From: JACNKV01 sp964388155 | GTDB taxonomy: Bacteria; Fidelibacterota; Marinisomatia; Marinisomatales; JACNKV01 | Assembly: GCA_964388155.1 (NCBI GenBank) | Contig: CAYLYH010000005.1 | Location: 1 to 64,000 of the forward strand | Reading direction: 5' to 3' | DNA length: 64,000 bases | Shown here: positions 41,549 through 48,224 of the stretch, one piece after another | How the letters are laid out: every line of letters begins with the position of its first letter | Numbering within the stretch: position 1 is the stretch's first letter | Made by a program: the position numbers and the translations under genes | The notes under the pieces: generated by a model | Told to the model about the DNA's origin: nothing | Seen by the model: only the letters and a program-made list of their open reading frames with translations | The model's database searches: none

Positions 41549-42039
41549 GCGTCTTTTTCTTTCGTCAACGGACGTTCACCACGAATTTTTTCCTGGAGTT
41601 TAATCAGTCCTTCAATCAGGGATTCCGGTCGGGGAGGGCATCCTGGGATGTACACATCCACGGGAATAATTAAATCCACACCCTTTAGAACATGGTATCC
41701 ATGCTGCCAATATGGACCTCCGCTGGTGGCACAGCTTCCCATGGCAATAACGTATTTTGGATCTGCCATTTGCTCGTAAAGCCGCTCGACACGTTCTGCC
41801 ATTTTGATAGAGACAGTACCGGCAACAATCATCACATCTGCCTGCCGCGGTGAAGACCTTGGCATCATTCCAATCCGTTCAAGATCGTGACGGCTTGCGG
41901 CAGCGGCCATCATTTCAATCGCACAACACGCCAGACCAAATTGAAAATACCACGGAGATGTTGACCGTGCCCAGCTTAGCAACTTGTCCAGCTTTGTTAC
42001 AATAATATTGTCTTCAAATTTGTGTTCTAAATACCCCAC
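41545..42039 (-). CDS. nuoB: NADH-quinone oxidoreductase subunit B
   Basis: NuoB (164 aa) holds the terminal N2 4Fe-4S cluster next to the quinone site. The four ligands are visible: the tandem Cys38-Cys39 (GLACCAIEM), Cys103 (AMGSCATSGGP) and Cys134 (VYIPGCPPRPE). It starts right after the nuoA stop. Confidence 0.97.
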   Translation of the reverse strand: MGYLEHKFEDNIIVTKLDKLLSWARSTSPWYFQFGLACCAIEMMAAAASRHDLERIGMMPRSSPRQADVMIVAGTVSIKMAERVERLYEQMADPKYVIAMGSCATSGGPYWQHGYHVLKGVDLIIPVDVYIPGCPPRPESLIEGLIKLQEKIRGERPLTKEKDA

Positions 42040-42462
42040 TTAATCTGACCCCCGTTCTTCGGTACTTAAATTTTCATACCTGCCCTTACCGTACTTCACT
42101 CTGTATTTCACCCAGTCAAGATCCCCTTTTTTCCACACATACGCCAATCCAATGATGAGGATAAGCAAAAAGATTCCCATCTCGACATAAGCTAAAAGCC
42201 CTAAATCTTTAAACACAACTGCCCAAGGAAAGAGGAAAATGACTTCTACGTCAAAGATGAGGAAAATTAACGCGATAATATAAAACCGGATATTGAACTG
42301 AACCCAAGCAGACCCTTCGGCAATTTCTCCGCATTCGTAGGTGCTGAGTTTTCCGTCTGTGGGGTTGGATGGGGCAACGAGTTTAGATAAACGCAAAAGA
42401 AGGGTGATGAGGATTGCCCCCAATACCACAAAGAGAAATACCGTTCCGAAGTTTAGTAACAT
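42040..42462 (-). CDS. nuoA: NADH-quinone oxidoreductase subunit A
   Basis: A 140-residue three-helix subunit, first gene of nuoABCDHIJKLMN. The conserved STYECGEIAEGSAWVQFNIR loop (about 40-59) and IFLIFDVEVIFLFPWA segment are diagnostic. The intergenic region before it (42463-42707) is shared with the divergent proline dehydrogenase gene. Confidence 0.96.
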   Translation of the reverse strand: MLLNFGTVFLFVVLGAILITLLLRLSKLVAPSNPTDGKLSTYECGEIAEGSAWVQFNIRFYIIALIFLIFDVEVIFLFPWAVVFKDLGLLAYVEMGIFLLILIIGLAYVWKKGDLDWVKYRVKYGKGRYENLSTEERGSD

Positions 42463-42487
42463 AAATTAATCATCAATTCTCAAGCGA

Positions 42488-42519
42488 CAAATTTAGATAA
42501 TCTGTTTTTTGTCAGTCAA
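42488..42519 (-). promoter_or_regulatory. Candidate promoter of the nuo operon
   Basis: On the minus strand TTGACT (42514-42519) is followed after 18 nt by TAAATTTG (42488-42495). The latter matches the Bacteroidetes -7 box TAnnTTTG, and the TTG lies 21 nt before it, within the usual spacing. It ends about 25 bp before the nuoA ATG. Whether this lineage uses that promoter type is not known to me. Confidence 0.35.
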
Positions 42520-42522
42520 GCT

Positions 42523-42550
42523 AAATAAGAGGTTTTTCTCTTATTTTTTT
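42523..42550 (+). promoter_or_regulatory. AT-rich hairpin with T tail in divergent spacer
   Basis: Arms AAATAAGAG (42523-42531) and CTCTTATTT (42538-42546) are followed by T residues on the plus strand. It lies about 160 bp upstream of the proline dehydrogenase ATG with no plus-strand gene before it. If transcribed it could act as a weak attenuator in that leader. Confidence 0.3.
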
Positions 42551-42707
42551 CATTGTACAATCTCTCTGCTGAAAACTGAAAACTTCTTAAGTTTACTCGT
42601 TGTTCATAATAATATTTTTTTCAATTTCAGTGTTTCCTCTTTTGTTCTTTTAGGTTCTAAATTCACCCTTCAATTTATTCACCTGAATTCATGTTAAGGG
42701 ACATATT

Positions 42708-43640
42708 ATGACGATTGTTCACAGGAAAATAAACTATGCTCTGAGGGCAGTAAACCGGGTAATCACCTTCGCACTTCCCTGGCTTCCAAGATGGATGGTG
42801 CAGCCTTTCGCTTCTCCTTATGTTGCCGGAGAAACCGTCGAGGATGCAATCCGACATATTCGAGTACTTAATCAGCAAGGATTTTCCACCACCCTTGATA
42901 TTCTTGGGGAGCATGTTCAATCCCGTGAAGAAGCTCAAAAAGTAACCGATGCTTACTGCGATTTATTTGACCGAATCCACACTGAAAATCTTGACAGTAC
43001 CGTTTCTATTAAACCTACGCACCTCGGATTAGAGCTAGATAAAGAAGTAGCAAAAACGAATATTCTGAAAATTGCGAGTAAAGCAGAAAAGTACCAAAGC
43101 GGGCTTACCATCGATATGGAAAATTCTCCGTACACAGATGATACACTTGATATCTACAAAATGTGTGTAAATAATTACAAAGGTGTCGGTACAGTTCTTC
43201 AGTCCTATCTCTTTCGCAGTTTAGAAGACGTACGCAATCTGAACTCACCAAATCTTCATTTGCGAATCTGTAAAGGAATTTACCGGGAATCTCCATCTAT
43301 TGCACATCAAAGCCGGGAAGATATCCGTGATAACTTTATCAACGTGGCAAAAGCATCTCTGCTTGGACAAGGTTTTACTGCAATTGCCACTCATGATCCG
43401 GCACTGATTGAAACCCTCGATAACTGGATTTCGGACCATAACATTCCAAAAGACGAATTTGAATTCCAAGTTCTCTACGGTGTTCCGATGGGTGATAAAT
43501 TACATATTTTAAAGAATAAAGGCTACGCCGTTCGGATTTACGTACCGTTTGGAGCATCATGGTTCGATTACTCGATTAGACGATTGAAAGAGAACCCTAA
43601 TATCATTTGGTACGTTCTCGGGAATTTATTCAAACAGTAA
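42708..43640 (+). CDS. putA: Proline dehydrogenase (monofunctional)
   Basis: This FAD enzyme oxidises proline to pyrroline-5-carboxylate and hands electrons to quinone at the membrane. The 310-residue protein carries the ProDH barrel motifs HLRICKGIYRE (about 185-195) and the C-terminal VPFGASWFDYSIRRLKENP, whose Arg pair binds the proline carboxylate. There is no aldehyde dehydrogenase domain, unlike proteobacterial PutA. AAGGGAC lies 6-7 bp before the ATG. It is divergent from nuoA, with an AT-rich 245-bp spacer between. Confidence 0.92.
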   Translation: MTIVHRKINYALRAVNRVITFALPWLPRWMVQPFASPYVAGETVEDAIRHIRVLNQQGFSTTLDILGEHVQSREEAQKVTDAYCDLFDRIHTENLDSTVSIKPTHLGLELDKEVAKTNILKIASKAEKYQSGLTIDMENSPYTDDTLDIYKMCVNNYKGVGTVLQSYLFRSLEDVRNLNSPNLHLRICKGIYRESPSIAHQSREDIRDNFINVAKASLLGQGFTAIATHDPALIETLDNWISDHNIPKDEFEFQVLYGVPMGDKLHILKNKGYAVRIYVPFGASWFDYSIRRLKENPNIIWYVLGNLFKQ

Positions 43641-43809
43641 AAGAGGACATTGGAGTAATGGAGTTATGGATGATTAAAGAAAACTCATCCACGCGTGTAT
43701 TCACCAACTTACTAAAATTGGATAACTGATTATGTTTTAATGAGTACCATTTTGGCACATGTAACCAATATAACTCTTTTTCATCCAAACAATAAAGAAC
43801 GGGAAGACA

Positions 43810-44238
43810 ATGAACGAACAAGACACAATAAAACAAATTTTACACTTCAAAACTATTGCCGTGGTCGGGCTTTCGCCTAAACCCATCAGACCCAGTTACC
43901 GCGTGGCTGAGTATATGCAATCGCAGGGATATAAAATCATCCCGGTTAATCCTGGACAGGACGAAATCCTTGGCGAAAAGAGCTATCCGACATTACGGGA
44001 TATTCCGGAATCCGTCGATATTGTTGACGTATTTCGCCGCCCGGAATTGGTTGAGCCCATCACCGATGCTACTATTGAAATTGGAGCAAAGGCGATCTGG
44101 TTTCAGGACGGTGTGATAAATGATGTTGCTGCAAAAAAAGCAGAAGACGCCGGTTTACTGGTGGTAATGGACGACTGTATTTTACGTCAGCATCAAGCAC
44201 AAAGTATTCCGGACTATGCCCCGCATTGTGAAATCTAA
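43810..44238 (+). CDS. CoA-binding domain protein, YccU family
   Basis: A 142-residue single-domain protein of the CoA-binding Rossmann type (YccU group). It shows AVVGLSPKPIRPSYRVAEYM (about 17-36), KIIPVNPG (43-50) and VDVFRRPELV (76-85). Biochemical role of the family is unsettled. GGGAAG lies about 6 bp before the ATG. The 169-bp spacer to proline dehydrogenase contains a GGAGTAAT-type repeat (43652-43675) and there is no clear terminator, so co-transcription is possible. Confidence 0.85.
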   Translation: MNEQDTIKQILHFKTIAVVGLSPKPIRPSYRVAEYMQSQGYKIIPVNPGQDEILGEKSYPTLRDIPESVDIVDVFRRPELVEPITDATIEIGAKAIWFQDGVINDVAAKKAEDAGLLVVMDDCILRQHQAQSIPDYAPHCEI

Positions 44239-44309
44239 GCTAAGTACGTGATAATCGGTGAGTGCTACTGGCACCTGCTTCCACATTCCAAATTCGCAAT
44301 CATGGATTT

Positions 44310-45203
44310 TTATTCCAAATCTCCCCGTTTCCCCCAACCCATTTTTGTCCGGAGAGTCTGAAAATAATTCGTGTCTTCAAAGTCGATCATATAGATTTCA
44401 TGAGCTGCTTTTTGAATAAACACTTTCGAATGGCTGTCTAAATATTCACACACTTGTCCATCAACAGCGAGGGCGACTTCTGCTTGTGTCTCCTCAGAAA
44501 AATCAATTTCCAGTGTACGGTCATCCGGCATGACAATCGAACGGAGCGTTAGCGTATGCGGAGAGATAGGAGTAACAACAATCGCACTGAGAACAGGCAT
44601 AACGATTGGTCCGCCCGCTGCAAGCGAATATGCTGTTGACCCGGTCGGCGTGGCAACAATCAGACCGTCTGAGCGATAATTTGCCACAAACCGGTCATTG
44701 GCTAATAATCGACAGTTGAGCATTCGGTGAGATTTTCCGCGATCGAGTACAAAATCGTTTAAGGCGTAAAATACTTCCGGTTCATTTCCATTGTAAACTT
44801 CACATTTCAACACCATACGTTTTTGAAGTGTGTATTGACCGTCTGCCACCAAATTCAAGCGGCGAATCATATCATTAACGGTTACCTGAGCAAGAAATCC
44901 AAGTTTGCCTAAGTGGATTCCCAAAATTCGTGTCTTTCGATGTGCAACTGCCCGAGCCGCGGACAATATAGTGCCGTCTCCGCCAAGGGTTAGCAAAAAA
45001 TCCAGTTGATGAAATCCATCCGCAGATTCTATGACCGAAAATTGAAACGCATCCGGGTCGTCCATTTTATCAAGAATCCTTGTCGTAATGAATACTTCAA
45101 GACCTTTTTCTTCAGCCCAAGAAACTATCTTCGGAAACAATTCCCAAAATTGAGGTTTTTCGGTATTCCCCCAAATGCCAAACCGTTTAGGCCTTTTCAT
45201 CAA
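44310..45203 (-). CDS. nadK: NAD kinase
   Basis: NadK phosphorylates NAD to NADP. The GGDGT motif (LLTLGGDGTILSAAR, about 71-85), the GIHLGKLGFLAQV segment and the glycine-rich TPTGSTAYSLAAGGPI are intact. Length (297 aa) is normal. The start overlaps xseB by 17 bp. The gene is convergent with the CoA-binding protein gene. Confidence 0.95.
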   Translation of the reverse strand: MMKRPKRFGIWGNTEKPQFWELFPKIVSWAEEKGLEVFITTRILDKMDDPDAFQFSVIESADGFHQLDFLLTLGGDGTILSAARAVAHRKTRILGIHLGKLGFLAQVTVNDMIRRLNLVADGQYTLQKRMVLKCEVYNGNEPEVFYALNDFVLDRGKSHRMLNCRLLANDRFVANYRSDGLIVATPTGSTAYSLAAGGPIVMPVLSAIVVTPISPHTLTLRSIVMPDDRTLEIDFSEETQAEVALAVDGQVCEYLDSHSKVFIQKAAHEIYMIDFEDTNYFQTLRTKMGWGKRGDLE

Positions 45204-45426
45204 AATCCTCCAAAATCGAATTACCTTCCGAATCTTCGGTCAGTTGTTTAATAGACTGTTCTGCGCTTTCAAGCTTTTTTGTACAGGATTGAACAAGCTC
45301 CATCCCTTCTTGGTAATACTTCAAGCTATCATCTAACGATGATTCTCCTGATTCCAGTTTTGCGACAATATCTTCTAAGCGGGTAAACGCCGCTTCAAAT
45401 TCAAGTGTTTCTTTTTTCTTAGTCAT
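45187..45426 (-). CDS. xseB: Exodeoxyribonuclease VII small subunit
   Basis: XseB (79 aa) is a short helical protein that binds XseA. FEAAFTRLEDIVAKLESGES (about 9-28) is the family signature. I chose the ATG at 45424-45426; a longer frame to 45459 would start inside a GGCGGG hairpin repeat and add repeat-encoded residues (MAGKHINTLIT). No strong ribosome binding site precedes either start. Confidence 0.92.
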   Translation of the reverse strand: MTKKKETLEFEAAFTRLEDIVAKLESGESSLDDSLKYYQEGMELVQSCTKKLESAEQSIKQLTEDSEGNSILEDFDEKA

Positions 45427-45431
45427 GGTTA

Positions 45432-45533
45432 TTAGTGTGTTAATGTGCTTGCCCGCCATTTTGTTAGGCGGGTTAAAGTGCCTGACCGCCGTTTTTTTTG
45501 GCGGGCTAATGTGTTAGAGTGCTAGAGTACTTG
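45432..45533. repeat. Heptamer array with two nested GGCGGG hairpins
   Basis: The xseA-xseB spacer reads as GTGTTAAT/GTGTTAGA-type heptamers interrupted twice by hairpins: CCCGCC (45452-45457) with GGCGGG (45467-45472), and CCGCC (45486-45490) with GGCGG (45500-45504). Each hairpin is flanked by heptamer sequence on both sides. Confidence 0.75.
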
Positions 45534-45536
45534 TCC

Positions 45537-45630
45537 ATGCTCATCTCCTCTACTCCCTTTCTCCTTTTCTCCCCATCTCCTCTACTCCTCTGCTCCCACT
45601 CTCCTCTTCGCCATCACTCCATCTCTCACC
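45537..45630. repeat. Pyrimidine-rich CTCCTCTACTCCC repeat overlapping the xseA 3' end
   Basis: A run of CTCC, CTACTCCC and ATCTC units. A related block with the same CATGCTC start and CTCCTCTACTCCC core is at 54039-54102. The part beyond 45582 encodes the last residues of XseA (VRDGVMAKRRVGAEE). Confidence 0.7.
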
Positions 45631-46811
45631 TTCTCTGCAATCAATCGTCCTTCTGCCGTCTGGAGTTCAAATTCAGTGCCCATCGAGACATCAGTCGCAG
45701 CCCTAACCACCTCACCCGTCGATGTAAATGCAATGGAATATCCTCTCTCAAGCACTGCCTGTGGGTTCAGGAGTTCAATCTGTTCGGAAAAACCGAATAA
45801 TTCTGCTCTTTTTTTATCAATCCCATTTTGCCAAGCAAGGTTCAGTTGATGATACAGCATTGCCAGTGTTTTTTGTCTTCGGTCAATGCGTTTCCCGGGA
45901 TGCAATATTGCTAGTTTTCCTGCCTGAGTATCCAGACATTGCCAACGCTGTTCAAATCGAGACTGTAACAAACGGTCAATATTGTTTTTCGTGGTTATAA
46001 TTTGGTCAATAATATCAGAAATATTTGGTACTGCAAGCTCTGCCGCAGCCGATGGCGTTGGTGCTCGTAAATCCGCGACTAAATCTGTAATTGTGATATC
46101 TGTTTCATGCCCGACTGCAGAAATGACAGGAAGATGACATTTAAAAATGGCACGGGCAGTTTTTTCTTCGTTAAATGGCCACAGGTCTTCCAATGAACCG
46201 CCACCACGTCCGACAATAAGCAAATCAACATCCCCGTAGTTTTCAAACTCTCTGAGAGCCTGTACAATATCGTCGGCTGCAGAATCTCCTTGCACCTGAG
46301 TTGGTCTGACAATCACCGTAGCATACGGAGCTCTTCTCCCCAGTACCTGAATAATGTCTCGTACGGCTGCACCCGTCCCTGACGTAACAACCCCAATCCT
46401 TCGCGGAAATTCGGGCAACGGTTTTTTCAGTACCGGATCAAATAATCCTTCTTCGTTTAACTGTTTTTTTAAGGCTTCGAATGCAAGATATAGGGCACCA
46501 AGTCCTGCAGGCTCCATCTTGCCAACGGTTAATTGATAGGATCCGCGCTTCTCATAGACAGATATTCTGCCGTGAGCAAATACGTTCATGCCTTCTTCAG
46601 GGCGAAAACGCATGAATTGATTGCTGCCTTTAAACATGACAGAGCGGATCTCCGAACGATCGTCTTTGAGTGTAAAATACATGTGCCCTGAACGATGATG
46701 AATGAAGTTAGATATCTCTCCCGTTATCCACACGTGCTGGAATGTCCCCTCGAGGAGCACTTTGATATCTTTTGTCAGTTCACTGACAGAAATTGGCGTA
46801 GCAGAGTTCAT
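45582..46811 (-). CDS. xseA: Exodeoxyribonuclease VII large subunit
   Basis: XseA degrades single-stranded DNA to oligonucleotides together with XseB. The N-terminal OB fold contains VWITGEISNFIHHRSGHMYF (about 27-46). The catalytic core has VVTSGTGAAVRDI, VGRGGGSLEDLWPFNEE and AVGHETDITITDLVADLRAPTP. It is shorter at the coiled-coil region than E. coli XseA (409 versus 456). The last 15 or so residues come from a pyrimidine-rich repeat. A hairpin lies 30 bp before the start. Confidence 0.95.
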   Translation of the reverse strand: MNSATPISVSELTKDIKVLLEGTFQHVWITGEISNFIHHRSGHMYFTLKDDRSEIRSVMFKGSNQFMRFRPEEGMNVFAHGRISVYEKRGSYQLTVGKMEPAGLGALYLAFEALKKQLNEEGLFDPVLKKPLPEFPRRIGVVTSGTGAAVRDIIQVLGRRAPYATVIVRPTQVQGDSAADDIVQALREFENYGDVDLLIVGRGGGSLEDLWPFNEEKTARAIFKCHLPVISAVGHETDITITDLVADLRAPTPSAAAELAVPNISDIIDQIITTKNNIDRLLQSRFEQRWQCLDTQAGKLAILHPGKRIDRRQKTLAMLYHQLNLAWQNGIDKKRAELFGFSEQIELLNPQAVLERGYSIAFTSTGEVVRAATDVSMGTEFELQTAEGRLIAEKVRDGVMAKRRVGAEE

Positions 46812-46840
46812 ATCGCATTAGAAATTAATACAATACTGCC

Positions 46841-46870
46841 AATTCCCTCGGAAATTTTTCCGGGGGAATT
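46841..46870. repeat. Stem-loop upstream of xseA
   Basis: Arms AATTCCCTCGGA (46841-46852) and TCCGGGGGAATT (46859-46870) pair over 12 bp with one wobble, loop of 6 nt. It lies between the bS22-like gene and xseA. No T tract follows on the minus strand. Confidence 0.55.
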
Positions 46871-46894
46871 GAACTCTATATTTTATGAATATGT

Positions 46895-46915
46895 TTCGTC
46901 GCGTTATGCGACGAA
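46895..46915. repeat. Hairpin just after the bS22-like gene
   Basis: Perfect 8-bp arms TTCGTCGC (46895-46902) and GCGACGAA (46908-46915), loop GTTAT. It starts 4 bp after the stop codon of the small ribosomal protein gene. It may protect the 3' end or slow transcription, but there is no U tract. Confidence 0.5.
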
Positions 46916-46918
46916 CGT

Positions 46919-47014
46919 TTAAACTTTCTTTTTCTTGTGACGATTCGCACGAAGACGCTTTTTGCGTTTATGCGTATTCATTTTCGTCTTTTTCCGTTTT
47001 TTACCGCAGGGCAT
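46919..47014 (-). CDS. Small basic ribosomal protein, bS22 / AURKAIP1-COX24 type
   Basis: A 31-residue protein starting MPCGKKRKKTKMNTHKRKKR and ending RANRHKKKKV. The pattern MPxGKKRKxxKxxTHKRKKRxRxNRHKKK is that of the tiny AURKAIP1/COX24-domain proteins annotated in Bacteroidetes and related to mycobacterial bS22 and mitochondrial mS38. About 55 percent of residues are Lys or Arg. GAGGT lies 3-4 bp before the ATG. It sits between an HU-like gene and xseA, 43 bp from the HU stop. The gene is easily missed because of its length. Confidence 0.85.
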   Translation of the reverse strand: MPCGKKRKKTKMNTHKRKKRLRANRHKKKKV

Positions 47015-47057
47015 ATTACCTCTTGTTATTAATAAGTTTAATGAGAATTAAGTCTAT

Positions 47058-47342
47058 TTAATTTAACGATTCGCTGACCGCGTCCCTCATCCGTTTTGAT
47101 GGTTTAAATGTGGGCACATATCGTTCCGGCAAGTACACTGTTTCTCCGGTTCCGGGATTTCGGGCTTTTTTTGGTTTTCGATGTTTAACACCAAACGTGC
47201 CAAATCCACGTAATTCTATATGCTCTTTTTGGGCAAGCGCCTCAACAATTGCTGACATGATGCCATTCATTGTGGCTTCAGTCTCAACTTTTGTCAAGCC
47301 GGTAGAGTTCGATACGATATTCACAATATCCTGTTTTGTCAT
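47058..47342 (-). CDS. hup: HU/IHF-family DNA-binding protein
   Basis: A 94-residue histone-like protein that bends DNA as a dimer. MTKQDIVNIVSNSTGLTKVE, the ELRGFGTFGVKHRKPKKARN segment and the beta-arm ending in PERYVPTFKPSKRMRDAV are typical, including the Pro of the NPGTGE tip. It could be HU or one IHF subunit; the sequence does not decide. It lies 9 bp after sppA. Confidence 0.93.
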   Translation of the reverse strand: MTKQDIVNIVSNSTGLTKVETEATMNGIMSAIVEALAQKEHIELRGFGTFGVKHRKPKKARNPGTGETVYLPERYVPTFKPSKRMRDAVSESLN

Positions 47343-47351
47343 GGCTTCCTC

Positions 47352-48224
47352 CTAACGCCAACGGTATGCCGGCTGTACATCAAACCGGCTCCCTATTTTT
47401 TCTTCTGCTTCTCCGAGGAGAAGGTTTATGATTCCCCGTCGTTTTTTCTCAGCTTCAACTGTTGTGGGACTTCCGGATATTTTTCCGAGAACACCGGCAA
47501 TTACGATAGCATCATCCATGGTGCCGATTGTATCTGCCAGTCCTATTTCCACAGATTGTTCGCCGGTAAATACGCGACCGTCTGACAATGATTCCACAAC
47601 GTCCATAGATAATTTACGTCCATCGGACACTGCGCGTTTGAACTGCCCATGGAGATTCATAATAACCTCCTTAAAAGCGATGCGATCTTCTTCGGTCACT
47701 TTTCGGGTCGGGCTTCCGCTATCTTTGGCATCTCCACTTTTAATCGTTTCAAACCTAAGCCCAATTTTATTCAGCAGTTCTACGGCAACGGGGTATTCCA
47801 AAATGACGCCGATACTGCCCACAATGGACCCGCGATTAACGACAATTTTATCGCTGCCTAATGCTGCATAATATCCACCTGATGCGCCCACAGAACCCAT
47901 AGAGACAACAACGGGTTTAAGTTGAGTTAACTTTTTTACTTTTTCGTAAATTTCTTGAGAAGGTGCTACAGCGCCACCCGGGCTGTCAATACGCAAAACA
48001 ATTGCCTTTACATCCTCTCTTTTTCTAAACTTCTCCAAATCTCTCACTACGGATTTTGACGACATAATCGGTCCTTCTAATCGAACAATGCCGACTTTTT
48101 CTCCAAGAGATAAACCGTCCCCGCTAAAAACATTCATGATTTGTGTGAGCAGAAACAGTCCAAAAATAATGACAAGGGTAATCCACACCCATCGGTTTGA
48201 AGACTTAGGGATTGGCGGTGTCAT
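47352..48224 (-). CDS. sppA: Signal peptide peptidase SppA
   Basis: SppA is a membrane-anchored serine protease that cuts leftover signal peptides. The short form (290 aa) has a membrane helix (about 12-28), RIDSPGGAVAPSQEI, the catalytic Ser115 in GSVGASGGYYAA, and a Lys in the KSGDAKDSGSP segment (about 162-167). I chose the ATG at 48222-48224, which overlaps the transglycosylase stop as ATGA. The longer frame to 48239 would need a TTG start. Confidence 0.93.
   Translation of the reverse strand: MTPPIPKSSNRWVWITLVIIFGLFLLTQIMNVFSGDGLSLGEKVGIVRLEGPIMSSKSVVRDLEKFRKREDVKAIVLRIDSPGGAVAPSQEIYEKVKKLTQLKPVVVSMGSVGASGGYYAALGSDKIVVNRGSIVGSIGVILEYPVAVELLNKIGLRFETIKSGDAKDSGSPTRKVTEEDRIAFKEVIMNLHGQFKRAVSDGRKLSMDVVESLSDGRVFTGEQSVEIGLADTIGTMDDAIVIAGVLGKISGSPTTVEAEKKRRGIINLLLGEAEEKIGSRFDVQPAYRWR

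Noticed and set aside
42708..43640. Bifunctional PutA
   Set aside because: The protein ends after the proline dehydrogenase barrel at 310 residues and the next gene is a small CoA-binding protein, not an aldehyde dehydrogenase.
45432..45533. Regularly spaced repeats considered as a CRISPR array
   Set aside because: Units are 7-8 bp and degenerate, with hairpins of different sequence between them; there are no 25-40 bp repeats with unique spacers and no cas genes.
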